Shown here one piece after another: positions 44,134 through 53,381 of a stretch of DNA of 64,000 bases. Source of the DNA: CALCKU01 sp964607445. Lineage in GTDB: Bacteria > Pseudomonadota > Alphaproteobacteria > Caulobacterales > Maricaulaceae. Within the stretch, counting starts at the first letter, position 1, and each line of letters opens with the position of its first letter. Location of the stretch: the NCBI GenBank assembly GCA_964607445.1, contig CAZSKN010000001.1:62001-126000 (forward strand), in the 5' to 3' direction. The position numbers and the translations under genes are program-made. Below the pieces are notes generated by a model. That model was given only the letters and a program-made list of their open reading frames with translations. It ran no database searches and was not told the DNA's origin.

Positions 44134-46590
44134 TTAAGCCATATTCGCTGCAAAAAGCTCCGGATGGGCATTATCAACTGCAGCTTCTCGCGGTAGGTAA
44201 CAGGTTACATGCGTGCCTTGGTCTTCTTCTGACTCAAGATCAACCCACCCCCCATGACGTTCAATAAAACGTTGCACGAGCGCCAAACCTAATCCAGCCC
44301 CCCCGCGCGAGGACTGGAAACTTTCGAAGACTTTAGGCTGGCGATCTGAAGGTATTCCGACCCCGTCATCCTTTACCCAGATCATCACACCACCATCTTC
44401 TGTGCGCTTGCCCCCCAATTCAATTTTACCACCTGGTTTGGTAAAGCGGATCGCATTGGAAAGCAGATTATAGACAACTTGCTTAAGCCGCGTTTCATCA
44501 GCGCGAATGATGCCAATAGCCTCATCACATTCAAGTTTCAGGCCGATTTTCGTATCCTCGGCCTTGGTCGCGACATAATCCAACGCATTAAACAACATAT
44601 CAAAAACATTTACATCACCGAGTTCCAAATCCAACACATTGGCTTCAATTGCGGCAATATCCAGAATATCATCTATAGTTTTAGCCAAATCTTCCGAAGC
44701 CGTCTGAATAGCGAATATGTGTTCGGACTGCTTATCATTTAACTCCCCGGCTCCGTTATTTTGCAAAAGATCTGCATAGCCCGCTATGGTCGTTAACGGC
44801 GTTCGTAATTGATAGCTAACATGGCCAACAAATTCCGACTTCAACCTATCAGCAGCTTCCATAGCTTCAGCGCGCTCAATGAGGGCGGCTTCTGCCCGGC
44901 GCTCGTCGGTAACATCGTCCCAGGCTATCAAAGTTGCACCATCCGGCAAGGGTTTGGACAACCATGTGAGCATTTTATCATCAGATCGCCCAATCTCGCC
45001 GCGCACTGAACGCCGGACTTCGGGATTGGGATCTGTACTCCGGGCTTTAAGTTCCTCCCAAAACGCCTTGTCATGATAAAGGGGTAAGTGGTGGGGAATT
45101 AACGCCGTAAAATGTGGATGATCTTTCAGGGCCTCTTTGGGAATTTTCCAAAGGCTTTCAAAGGCTGCATTATGAATTTTCAACCGCCCATCTGTACCAA
45201 ATACGGCAATACCTTCGGATAGACGGTCAAGAGTCGCCTTTTGTACATTAATCAAGGTGTTAAACTGACTTTGTAGCGTCAACCTATCGGTCATGTCCCC
45301 GATCATAATCGAAATACCACCTTCCGGATCCCGCAAACGTACGATACGCAAAGAGCGTCCATCCGGCAAAGTCCAAACTTCGTCAGGCATTTCGCTAGGC
45401 CAATCCGTATAAAGCGAAAGTTCTTTATCCTTCCACGCCCTGTAATCCGTTTGTTCCGGAAGTTGACGTTTCTCCCGTAAATAATCCAACCATTCGGCAT
45501 GGCTCGGACGATCACGGAACCAATTTTCCTCAATATCAAAAAGTTTGGCGAAAGCAGTATTATGAAATGTCATACGCTTATCACCGCCAAAAATAACAAC
45601 CGCTTCATCCAGACGGTTAAGCGTTTCATCATGCGCGCGTATATGACGGGTCAACGCATCGCGAAGACCTTCTGTTTCGGAAGCGTCCATAGCTAGCCCT
45701 GCCGCTCCACCTGAAATCGGAAAGACAATTAAAGAGGTCGACCGCCTTTGCCCGTCCAATACAATATGTCGTATGTCTTCCACACGCTCATTTGAATTTA
45801 AAGCTTGCTTGGCTTGTTGCGCAGCTTGGTCGTCTAACTGAATTTGCTCTTCCAAGACAGTCTCACTCGACCCCGCCCCGACAGCTTTTACATAAGCATC
45901 ATTTACCCAAGTCAATCGACCTACACCGGATATACGCCACATTGGAAATGGCGCGCGGCTCATCATTTCAACAAAAGCAATCGGGTCTGTGGACGCTGTA
46001 ATACGGTGATTTTCAAACCGGCCGATCGCAGTCTTCTCATCTTCCCCCCGTATAGAGGCATCTTCAAGCCACAAAACAACTTGTCGACCCGCAACGCGAC
46101 CATCAGCTTCGATCACATTGCCCTCGGGCAAAACAATCGAGATTGAGAACGCTTCCCCCTTGCGCCGTAATTTAATCAATTGCCCGCGCAAAGACGTCGA
46201 GTCCTCGCTTTCACTTATCGTATCCAGATCCGCAAGGCCGTCGAGTACACGTTTAGCAAATTCTGATCCTCGACCCGGTTCTGCAAATCTGACGATTGAC
46301 GCCAGGGCGGCAGGTGATCCATATATACGCGGATCGCCCCAGTCCGCTTTGGGGTCAGGAATTTTTTCTTCCCAGACGAGTATCAATCCGGGATAAGATC
46401 CAAAGACAGAATCAATGCGAGACAATTTCTGGTCAAGCTGTTTGCATTTTTCTTTCCACCGTCCATCCGATTCAACCCTGATGACAGATTTTCTAAAGGC
46501 AAGATAACTTGTCAAAATAGCCACAAGCACAGCCGCCGAAGTTATCAGCAGGCTTATCTGATCTATGGGCATGGACTGAAGCGACGCCAC
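44134..46590 (-). CDS. divL: DivL-like PAS histidine kinase homologue with Tyr at the phosphorylation site
   Basis: 818 residues: one membrane helix (about 14-32), several PAS-type segments (about 210-310, 325-435 and 450-560), a dimerisation domain and an HATPase domain. In the H-box, EFVGHVSYQLRTPLTT, Tyr593 replaces the phospho-His. This substitution marks DivL of Caulobacter (Tyr550), which regulates CckA and so CtrA. The ATPase motifs are intact (NLLSNAIRFTKPGG, KDDGVGIP, GAGLGLALV). Gene order with tsaE and amgK also matches. It is convergent with fdx. Confidence 0.93.
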   Translation of the reverse strand: MASLQSMPIDQISLLITSAAVLVAILTSYLAFRKSVIRVESDGRWKEKCKQLDQKLSRIDSVFGSYPGLILVWEEKIPDPKADWGDPRIYGSPAALASIVRFAEPGRGSEFAKRVLDGLADLDTISESEDSTSLRGQLIKLRRKGEAFSISIVLPEGNVIEADGRVAGRQVVLWLEDASIRGEDEKTAIGRFENHRITASTDPIAFVEMMSRAPFPMWRISGVGRLTWVNDAYVKAVGAGSSETVLEEQIQLDDQAAQQAKQALNSNERVEDIRHIVLDGQRRSTSLIVFPISGGAAGLAMDASETEGLRDALTRHIRAHDETLNRLDEAVVIFGGDKRMTFHNTAFAKLFDIEENWFRDRPSHAEWLDYLREKRQLPEQTDYRAWKDKELSLYTDWPSEMPDEVWTLPDGRSLRIVRLRDPEGGISIMIGDMTDRLTLQSQFNTLINVQKATLDRLSEGIAVFGTDGRLKIHNAAFESLWKIPKEALKDHPHFTALIPHHLPLYHDKAFWEELKARSTDPNPEVRRSVRGEIGRSDDKMLTWLSKPLPDGATLIAWDDVTDERRAEAALIERAEAMEAADRLKSEFVGHVSYQLRTPLTTIAGYADLLQNNGAGELNDKQSEHIFAIQTASEDLAKTIDDILDIAAIEANVLDLELGDVNVFDMLFNALDYVATKAEDTKIGLKLECDEAIGIIRADETRLKQVVYNLLSNAIRFTKPGGKIELGGKRTEDGGVMIWVKDDGVGIPSDRQPKVFESFQSSRGGAGLGLALVQRFIERHGGWVDLESEEDQGTHVTCYLPREAAVDNAHPELFAANMA

Positions 46591-46639
46591 GTATTATCCC
46601 CTAAAAACCTTTCATGCGCATAGCAATAAAGGCTTTGCC

Positions 46640-46655
46640 AATTGAGTATTCAATT
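46640..46655. repeat. short inverted repeat upstream of divL
   Basis: AATTGA-GTAT-TCAATT, a perfect 6-bp inverted repeat about 50 bp upstream of the divL ATG, with a further CAATTG overlapping. It may be an operator or chance in AT-rich sequence. Confidence 0.3.
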
Positions 46656-46754
46656 CAATTGTCTAACGCGAACTCCGCCGAGATAAAAGCCGCTATTCGG
46701 GCTATTTCAATACAATATCAAAGGAAAACGTCCCCTAAGGCCTAGATTTTCAAT

Positions 46755-48113
46755 TTAAGCCGCCGCATTGCGAATAATTTCGACCAGATCATTGGTAATA
46801 TTTTCAACCTTAGCCACATCATCCCCTTCGGCCATGACCCGAATAAGAGGCTCTGTGCCAGATGGTCGAACAAGAATACGGCCGGATTTTCCAAGGTCTG
46901 ATCGGGCATCTTCGATAGCACTCAACACGGTTTTATCTGTCATCGGTGAAACACCTGAAAACCGGACATTCTTTAATCTTTGCGGAACAGGGTCAAACAG
47001 GTTTAATACTTCGCTGGCAGGTTTACCGGACCGCACGATTTCAGCCAGAACCTGCAAAGCCGCCATGGTACCATCGCCTGTTGGCGAGAAATCTGTCATC
47101 AACATATGACCTGATTGCTCGCCGCCAAGATTATAACCTTGCGAGCGCATCGTCTCTGCCACATAACGATCTCCTACAGCAGTTCTGACAAGTGACAAAT
47201 CTTCACTTTGTAAGAACCTTTCCAATCCAAGGTTTGACATGACGGTCGCGACTATACCTTGTTGCGCTAACTGCCCCGAAGCTTTCCAGCCTGTCGCCAT
47301 CAACGCCAAAAGCTGGTCTCCGTCAATAATATTTCCCTTTTCGTCACACATGATCAGTCGGTCAGCATCGCCGTCCAATGCAATGCCGATATCAGCCCGC
47401 ATTTCAAGAACCGTATCGGAGAGAAGCTGGGTGGAGGTGGATCCACATCCTTCGTTAATATTGGTCCCGTCAGGTGAAATCCCTATGGGAATAACTTTTT
47501 CGGCCCCAAGCTCCCATAAAGTATCTGGTGCCGTTTTATAGGCAGCCCCATTTGCGCAATCCACGACAATGCGCATATTAGACAGCCGCATACGGCGCGG
47601 AAATGTACTTTTGACGATTTCAATATAGCGCGCCTGCACATCTTCATAACGTTTAACGCGTCCAAGATTTTTGGGCGAGACGAGGCTATCGTTTGGAGGG
47701 CCTTGTAATAAGGCCTCTATGGCATGTTCTGTATCATCATGTAATTTACGCCCGTCAGGACCAAAAAACTTTATACCGTTATCTTCATATTTATTATGAG
47801 AGGCTGTAATCATCACACCCAAATCCGCGCGTAATGTACGGGTCATCAAAGATACAGCGGGTGTCGGAATAGGCCCAAACAGTTTAACATCCATACCCAC
47901 AGCCGTAAAGCCGGCGACCAAGGCAGGTTCAATCATGTAGCCTGACAAACGCGTATCCTTACCGATAACGACACTGTGTCGACGTGTGCCGCCATTTCTA
48001 AAAATTTTACCGGCGGCCATACCCAAGCGCATTACCATATCAGGTGTCATTTTGCCTGTATTGGCTTGTCCACGCACACCGTCTGTACCGAAGAACTGTT
48101 TTTTATCCACCAT
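46755..48113 (-). CDS. glmM: phosphoglucosamine mutase
   Basis: 452-residue enzyme converting glucosamine-6-phosphate to glucosamine-1-phosphate for UDP-GlcNAc. The phosphoserine loop MITASHNKYEDNGIK has the catalytic Ser at about 105; the metal loop is LDGDADRLIM, the sugar-binding GGEQSGH, and the phosphate-binding RPSGTEPLIRVM near the C-terminus. The ATG at 48113 was chosen over an upstream TTG. It is divergent from gmd. Confidence 0.96.
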   Translation of the reverse strand: MVDKKQFFGTDGVRGQANTGKMTPDMVMRLGMAAGKIFRNGGTRRHSVVIGKDTRLSGYMIEPALVAGFTAVGMDVKLFGPIPTPAVSLMTRTLRADLGVMITASHNKYEDNGIKFFGPDGRKLHDDTEHAIEALLQGPPNDSLVSPKNLGRVKRYEDVQARYIEIVKSTFPRRMRLSNMRIVVDCANGAAYKTAPDTLWELGAEKVIPIGISPDGTNINEGCGSTSTQLLSDTVLEMRADIGIALDGDADRLIMCDEKGNIIDGDQLLALMATGWKASGQLAQQGIVATVMSNLGLERFLQSEDLSLVRTAVGDRYVAETMRSQGYNLGGEQSGHMLMTDFSPTGDGTMAALQVLAEIVRSGKPASEVLNLFDPVPQRLKNVRFSGVSPMTDKTVLSAIEDARSDLGKSGRILVRPSGTEPLIRVMAEGDDVAKVENITNDLVEIIRNAAA

Positions 48114-48390
48114 ATCATTCACCAGCAAAATTATTGCTGCCCATAGTTAATTCTGCAGTGGTTATACACTACATTAGTTATAAGAAATATGAACGAGTGC
48201 GCCCCGTCACAAAATCATCCAAACTTTTCAACAATTAAAGTAAAGAGTCAATGAAAATAAAGACTTCGTTGATAATTTCAGGCTTTACACCTTTCCATAC
48301 CGATAAAATCGTTTTACAGCTAACGCCTGTATAAATATCCATATAAAAATATCCTTAATCTGGGCGATTGACGGTTCAATAGGTGATTTT

Positions 48391-49443
48391 ATGACTAAAA
48401 CCGCCCTTATAACGGGAGTTACCGGACAAGACGGCGCCTATCTTGCTAAATTGCTTTTAGACAAAGGCTATGTGGTTCACGGTATCAAACGGCGCTCCTC
48501 TAGCTTTAATACCGCCCGCATAGACCCTCTATATGTGGATCCGCATGAAGACGACGCCCGCTTTTTTCTACGATATGGTGATCTGACGGATGCGACCAAT
48601 TTGATCCGTATTATTCAAGAGACCCAACCTGACGAAATTTATAACCTCGGCGCACAAAGCCATGTGCAAGTCAGTTTTGAAACGCCAGAATATACGGCAA
48701 ATGCGGATGCGCTTGGAACGTTACGATTATTGGAGGCCATGCGTATTTTAGGCCTTGAAAAGACGTGCCGATTCTATCAAGCTTCGACCTCTGAGCTATA
48801 TGGGAAAGTTCAGGAGACGCCACAATCAGAAACCACCCCTTTTTATCCACGCAGCCCCTATGGCGCCGCCAAGCTCTATGCCTATTGGATAACTGTTAAT
48901 TACCGCGAGAGCTACAATATGCATGCCTCGAATGGAATTTTGTTCAATCATGAAAGCCCGTTGCGCGGCGAAACTTTTGTAACCCGTAAAATCACACGCG
49001 CCTGCGCCCATATTCATTACGGTCTTCAAGATATACTCTATCTCGGCAATCTCGAAGCACGCCGCGATTGGGGGCATGCGCGCGATTTTGTCAACGGCAT
49101 GTGGCGTATGCTACAACAAGATACCCCTGATGATTATGTCTTGGGTACAGGTATCACACATAGCGTGCGCGACATGGTCGAATCGGCATTTTCTCATATT
49201 GGTATCACGCTGCACTGGGAAGGTGCCGGCGTCGATGAAGTCGGACGAGATGCCACACATGGGACGATACGTGTAAAAATTGATCCTCGATATTTCCGAC
49301 CTGCTGAAGTCGATATTTTGCAAGCCGATGCCTCCAAAGCCGAACGCGTTTTAGGTTGGAAACCCGAAACAGATTTTCACACTCTAGTGGCCGAAATGAT
49401 GCAAGCTGACCTCGCCGCTATAAACCCTGCACCCGACACCTAA
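48391..49443 (+). CDS. gmd: GDP-mannose 4,6-dehydratase
   Basis: 350-residue SDR enzyme making GDP-4-keto-6-deoxymannose, first step of GDP-fucose synthesis. NAD(P) motif GVTGQDGAYL at 8-17, GIKRRSSSFNT nucleotide loop, catalytic STSELYGK and SPYGAAKLYAYW (Tyr and Lys). An AGGTG site precedes the ATG. fcl follows one base after the stop, so both act together in a two-gene operon for fucosylated surface glycans. Confidence 0.96.
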   Translation: MTKTALITGVTGQDGAYLAKLLLDKGYVVHGIKRRSSSFNTARIDPLYVDPHEDDARFFLRYGDLTDATNLIRIIQETQPDEIYNLGAQSHVQVSFETPEYTANADALGTLRLLEAMRILGLEKTCRFYQASTSELYGKVQETPQSETTPFYPRSPYGAAKLYAYWITVNYRESYNMHASNGILFNHESPLRGETFVTRKITRACAHIHYGLQDILYLGNLEARRDWGHARDFVNGMWRMLQQDTPDDYVLGTGITHSVRDMVESAFSHIGITLHWEGAGVDEVGRDATHGTIRVKIDPRYFRPAEVDILQADASKAERVLGWKPETDFHTLVAEMMQADLAAINPAPDT

Positions 49444-49444
49444 A

Positions 49445-50413
49445 ATGGCTAACAAATCCGCATATTCATTAAAGGGCAAACGCATTTGGGTGGCTGGAGG
49501 TCATGGCATGGTCGGGGCGGCGCTCATTCGACGGCTCGCACAAGACGCCCCGCGCGACATTCTGAACCCGTCGCGCAAGACACTGGATCTGCGCGATCAA
49601 AGCCAGACGCAAGAGTGGTTAAAAACCCATTCTCCGGATGTTATTTTCATGGCGGCCGCGAAAGTCGGCGGCATTCAGGCTAATCAAACCTACCCCGCAG
49701 ATTTTCTTTATGAAAACCTCATGATCGCCGCCAATGTTATTGATGGCGCACAAAAATCCGGTGTTGAAAAACTTCTCTATCTGGGTTCGTCATGTATTTA
49801 TCCAAAATTTGCCGAACAGCCTATTTCCGAAGCCGCGCTCATGACAGGCGCTTTAGAACCAACAAATGCACCCTATGCGATAGCTAAAATTTCCGGCATT
49901 CATTTATGCCAAACCTATGCACAGCAATATGGGTGCAATTTTATCTCGGCTATGCCGACAAATTTATACGGACCCGGCGATAATTATCACGCGCAGAACG
50001 CCCATGTCATTCCCGCCCTTATACGACGCGCGCACATGGCCAAAACAGCCGGTGAGACGACGCTTAAAATTTGGGGCACCGGTACACCAAGGCGCGAGTT
50101 TCTTCACGCAGATGACTGCGCTGATGCCCTGGTTCATATCATGAAAAATTATGTCGGCTCGGAAAGTACGAAAACGCATATTAATGTAGGATCTGGCACC
50201 GATATACCGATCTCCACACTGGCACAAACGATTTGCGATATCGTCGGGTTTACGGGCCAACTTACCTATGATGCATCAAAGCCGGATGGCACACCTCGCA
50301 AATTAATGAGTGGCGAAAAGCTAAAAAATCTAGGCTGGCAAGCCAAAATAAACTTGAAAACCGGCCTTGAAAATGCCTATTCGGATTTTTGCACTCGGTT
50401 CGGATACATCTGA
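49445..50413 (+). CDS. fcl: GDP-L-fucose synthase
   Basis: 322-residue epimerase-reductase converting GDP-4-keto-6-deoxymannose to GDP-L-fucose with NADPH. Rossmann motif GGHGMVGAALIRR at 15-27, catalytic region LGSSCIYPKFAEQPI and NAPYAIAKISG (Tyr and Lys). The start follows the gmd stop with one base between. The fucosyltransferases that would use the product are not in the window. Confidence 0.95.
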   Translation: MANKSAYSLKGKRIWVAGGHGMVGAALIRRLAQDAPRDILNPSRKTLDLRDQSQTQEWLKTHSPDVIFMAAAKVGGIQANQTYPADFLYENLMIAANVIDGAQKSGVEKLLYLGSSCIYPKFAEQPISEAALMTGALEPTNAPYAIAKISGIHLCQTYAQQYGCNFISAMPTNLYGPGDNYHAQNAHVIPALIRRAHMAKTAGETTLKIWGTGTPRREFLHADDCADALVHIMKNYVGSESTKTHINVGSGTDIPISTLAQTICDIVGFTGQLTYDASKPDGTPRKLMSGEKLKNLGWQAKINLKTGLENAYSDFCTRFGYI

Positions 50414-50428
50414 CAAAAGATATACTAT

Positions 50429-50800
50429 ATGACATCTCCACGCCCATCTTCCGGCCCGCAAACGCCCATGACGGATTTCAACACATTTTTAAATGTCGAT
50501 ATCCGCACCGGAACAATCATTGCCGCGACCCCCTTCCCCGAAGCCCGTAAACCGGCCATTAAAATGCAAATAGATTTTGGCCCGGACATTGGCATTAAAA
50601 AATCCTCTGCCCAAATCACCCAACTCTACACGCCTGAAACGCTTATCGGAAAACAAATTGCAGCCGTCGTTAATTTTCCGCCTCGTCAAATCGGCCCTTT
50701 CATGTCGGACGTTTTGACTTTGGGCTTTGCAAATTCAGAAGGGCATGTCGTCTTGTTTTCGCCCGATAGCAATACGCCAAACGGAAGCCGCTTATTATGA
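50429..50800 (+). CDS. csaA: CsaA-type tRNA-binding domain protein
   Basis: 123-residue protein with the tRNA_bind OB fold seen at the C-terminus of MetRS and in CsaA, a putative export chaperone. NVDIRTGTII, SSAQITQLYTPETLIGK and NFPPRQIGPFMSDVLTLGF are characteristic. An in-frame ATG 13 codons in is an alternative start that gives a typical length of 110. Its stop overlaps the thiE start (ATGA). Confidence 0.88.
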   Translation: MTSPRPSSGPQTPMTDFNTFLNVDIRTGTIIAATPFPEARKPAIKMQIDFGPDIGIKKSSAQITQLYTPETLIGKQIAAVVNFPPRQIGPFMSDVLTLGFANSEGHVVLFSPDSNTPNGSRLL

Positions 50801-51456
50801 GCGTACAACCTTGCCAAATCTATCTTATAACACCCCCGCAGATAGAGGATATGGACGGGTTCTTGGCAACACTGGACGCCACCTTATCTGCCGGTTCTGA
50901 AACCACCCCGATTGCCTGCCTGCAAATTCGTCTCAAAACACTGGCCTCTTCAGCTCTTGTTCAGGCCGGACGCGCTATGACATCTATCGCACATAAGCAT
51001 GGCACATTGGTTGTGATGAATGATAGCCCTCAACTCGCACTGGAGATCGGCGCTGACGGCGTGCATATAGGGCAAGGCGACATGGATTATTTTTCATCTC
51101 GCGAACTGTTGGGAACAGATGCAATTATCGGCGTAACCTGCCATAATTCAAAAGAACTGGCCTTTGAGGCTGCGGATGCAGGCGCAAGTTATGTTGCTTT
51201 TGGCGCATTTTTCGAAACATCGACCAAAGTCGTCAAGACCCGCGCAGATTTGGAGATTTTAAAATGGTGGCACCAAAATATCGAGGTTCCCTCCGTAGCG
51301 ATCGGAGGCATAAATCTAGGCAATGCCGCGCAAGTCATATCGGCGGGCGCGGATTTTATCGCCCTTTCATCCGGAGTTTGGGCGCATTCCGACGGCCCAG
51401 AAATTGCGATCAAGCAGCTCTCAAAACTCTGTCGGGAGCATTCGCCGCAACGTTAA
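50797..51456 (+). CDS. thiE: thiamine phosphate synthase-like protein
   Basis: 219-residue TIM barrel of the ThiE/TenI family, which couples HMP-pyrophosphate and thiazole phosphate. Family segments are ACLQIRLKT, VVMNDSPQLALEIGADGVHI, GQGDMD, GVTCHNSKELA and FGAFFETSTK. The usual Arg in the VNDRxDLA motif is Ser (MNDSPQLA), so function as ThiE is probable rather than certain. It is coupled to csaA by an ATGA overlap. Confidence 0.82.
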   Translation: MSVQPCQIYLITPPQIEDMDGFLATLDATLSAGSETTPIACLQIRLKTLASSALVQAGRAMTSIAHKHGTLVVMNDSPQLALEIGADGVHIGQGDMDYFSSRELLGTDAIIGVTCHNSKELAFEAADAGASYVAFGAFFETSTKVVKTRADLEILKWWHQNIEVPSVAIGGINLGNAAQVISAGADFIALSSGVWAHSDGPEIAIKQLSKLCREHSPQR

Positions 51457-52472
51457 TGTCTGTTGTAGCCTTGCCCATGCCAACGGCCTTTGGTGCCCCT
51501 GCCGATATCACAGTCCCGCATAGATATGTGACCTATAATGACGCGCTAATAGCCTATGAAGACGGCAATAAAACACTGGCACTTATTAATGCCAAAGCCG
51601 CCGGGACTGCCCGCAATGCGGGGCTGGCCGGAGATGCGGATGCACAAGTCATGGCCGGTCATATATTACTCCGCGGTGAAACCGGACTCATCGATGTTGA
51701 GGATGCGGCCCGCTGGTTCCGGGATGCCGCCGAGCAAAATCACCCCGACGCTCTTGTCGCATTGGGCGAAATGGCCCTACGCGGGCAAGCCGGTATGAAC
51801 CCCGAGGATGCGCTTTCGTGGCTCACCCGTGCCGCAGACTTGGGCCGCGAAGATGCCATGCGCGTACTGGCGGATATGTACCGCAAGGGTCACGGCGTTG
51901 TCGCCAATGTAGATATATCGGCAAGCTGGCTAAATCGGGCCTCGAACAGTGGAGACAAACAATCCGCAAGGCGCATGGGCGATTTATATTTTGATAACAA
52001 TGCTGTTGTCGCCTTGGGCTGGTATGAGAAAGCCGCCGGTGACGGTGACGCAGAAGCGGCCTATCTCGCCGCCGTCATGTATGCAGAAAACTTCGACATT
52101 CGCCCGGATGCAACAAAGGCAGCGCGCTTCATGCTCCAAGCCGCAAAGGGGGGTATTGCCGCAGCGCAAGCCGATTATGGCCTTCTTGTTTATCAAGGCG
52201 CGGGCGTGGAGCGCGATATTAACCAAGCCGCCAGATGGTTTGAAAAATCGGCCAAAAAAGGGGATAAGGAGGGACAATTTCTCTACGCCTTTACCTTAGC
52301 CAAAGGCGAAGGCGTTGAACAATCCTTTGAAGAGGCTTATTACTGGCTATTAAAATCCGGCGCATCTGGCGTTGACGATTATGATCAAGACCGCGAAGCG
52401 CTTAAAAAACGCCTCGAAGAGAATGTCGATCCTGCTGTGCTTGACCGCGCGCGGCGTCGCGCCAATCAATAG
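51456..52472 (+). CDS. Sel1-repeat (SLR) protein, secreted or membrane-facing
   Basis: From the ATG at 51456 (sharing one base with the thiE stop) the protein is 338 residues with seven or so Sel1-like repeats. These include DAARWFRDAAEQNHPDALVA, DALSWLTRAADLGREDAMRV and NQAARWFEKSAKKGDKEGQF. Such solenoids scaffold protein complexes. The N-terminus MSVVALPMPTAFGA is a short signal-like segment. The preceding 33 bases, in the same frame, extend this into a good signal peptide with a Lys, but contain no ATG, GTG or TTG, so the true start is unsettled (a CTG at 51429 is in frame). Confidence 0.8.
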   Translation: MSVVALPMPTAFGAPADITVPHRYVTYNDALIAYEDGNKTLALINAKAAGTARNAGLAGDADAQVMAGHILLRGETGLIDVEDAARWFRDAAEQNHPDALVALGEMALRGQAGMNPEDALSWLTRAADLGREDAMRVLADMYRKGHGVVANVDISASWLNRASNSGDKQSARRMGDLYFDNNAVVALGWYEKAAGDGDAEAAYLAAVMYAENFDIRPDATKAARFMLQAAKGGIAAAQADYGLLVYQGAGVERDINQAARWFEKSAKKGDKEGQFLYAFTLAKGEGVEQSFEEAYYWLLKSGASGVDDYDQDREALKKRLEENVDPAVLDRARRRANQ

Positions 52473-52641
52473 GATCTCGGATACCCCCCGCCACCAATTA
52501 TCGCCAGTAGAGCTCACGTGCGTTTGAACGTCGAACTGTGATAGTGTGGGTCTTGAATATTAGCCAACATGACTATGCCAAAGGCCGGACGTTTCAACAT
52601 GCGCGGATACCCACCACATATTTAACTTGCACATTCTGGCA

Positions 52642-52822
52642 GACATGCCCACATTAAGTGGGACGGTTACTGCGGGTTGCGTGTGCGGCACTAATCCACC
52701 GGACCTTAAATAACTCCTCGGGAGTTGGCTCTGTGCGGATCGTGGTCCGTTTAATTCCGACACCCACTTGAACTTCTGGTTCACGAGGATTTTTAAGCCT
52801 CCACGGGCTATGTGGGACCGTC
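52642..52822 (+). ncRNA. ssrS: probable 6S RNA
   Basis: The fold matches 6S architecture. A closing stem joins CCCACAT (52648-52654) with ATGTGGG (52810-52816), continued by GTGG/CCAC. Inside, an apical stem CGGACC/GGTCCG carries the hairpin AACTCC-TCG-GGAGTT. A 3' bubble hairpin, CTTGAACTTCTGGTTCACG, corresponds to the E. coli 6S element CTTGAACCAAGGGTTCAAG. The preceding GACACCCACTTGAAC is also close to the E. coli GACACATTCACCTTGAAC. 6S RNA sequesters sigma-70 RNA polymerase in stationary phase. Ends are approximate, and the genomic neighbour (not zapA/fau) is unusual. Confidence 0.6.
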
Positions 52823-52972
52823 ACTTTTATTTAACTTTGCAAACCCGGCTGTGGGCTTGGAAATTAAAGCTTGATTTGCACCGATGTCTGTGCGAAACGC
52901 GCCACCTTAACCAGAGGCGGTCTGTTTATCCCTGCTGACATGGGTCAGTATATATATCAGAGCCATCACTCA

Positions 52973-53000
52973 GCCTTTTCCTTCAAAAAGGCAGCGTGCC
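52973..53000 (+). promoter_or_regulatory. candidate S6:S18 autoregulatory leader of rpsF
   Basis: GCCTTTT and AAAAGGC form a perfect 7-bp stem (52973-52992), followed closely by a GCCG stretch. Many bacteria carry a CCG-containing hairpin before rpsF bound by the S6:S18 complex. Position and CCG fit; the pseudoknot of the published motif was not confirmed. Confidence 0.35.
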
Positions 53001-53024
53001 GCGTCTATATAATGAAGGACTGAT

Positions 53025-53378
53025 ATGTCTCTTTACGAGCACGTGATTATCTCACGTCCAGACATTTCTACGGCGCAAGTCGATGAAATGGTCGAAAACC
53101 TCACAAAAAAATTCAGTAATCTCGGCGGATCCGTCGAAAAGATCGAATATTGGGGTCTACGCAATCTGGCTTACCGGGTCAAAAAGAACCGCAAAGCCCA
53201 TTACAGCCTCCTGCATGTTAATGCCCCTGCAGCGGCTATTCACGAGATTGAACGCCAACACCGCATTAACGAAGACATTTTACGTTATGTCAGCATTCGT
53301 GTTGATGAGTTTTCCGAAGATCCATCCCCGATTTTGGCAAAACGCGAAGAGCGTAAACGTCGCGAAAAGAGAGATTAG
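53025..53378 (+). CDS. rpsF: 30S ribosomal protein S6
   Basis: 117 residues, alphaproteobacterial length. It begins MSLYEHVIISRPDIS and contains EYWGLRNLAYRVKKNRKAHY, the S6 signature, with a charged C-terminus KREERKRREK. It binds S18 on the 30S platform. GAAGGA lies 5 bases before the ATG. First gene of rpsF-rpsR-rplI. Confidence 0.97.
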   Translation: MSLYEHVIISRPDISTAQVDEMVENLTKKFSNLGGSVEKIEYWGLRNLAYRVKKNRKAHYSLLHVNAPAAAIHEIERQHRINEDILRYVSIRVDEFSEDPSPILAKREERKRREKRD

Positions 53379-53381
53379 ACC

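Larger units (their letters stand above)
52473..53024. other. 552-bp non-coding region with strong RNA secondary structure
   Basis: No gene with coding signal is seen on either strand. It holds a 6S-like fold (about 52642-52822), an upstream stem GTGGGT/ACCCAC spanning 52546-52615, and the rpsF leader. A GCAC/GTGC hairpin near 52878-52894 lies between. Little else is recognisable. Confidence 0.7.

Noticed and set aside
52560..52784. 74-codon ORF on the minus strand in the 6S-like region
   Set aside because: No ribosome site, unlikely amino-acid composition, and it lies across conserved RNA stems.
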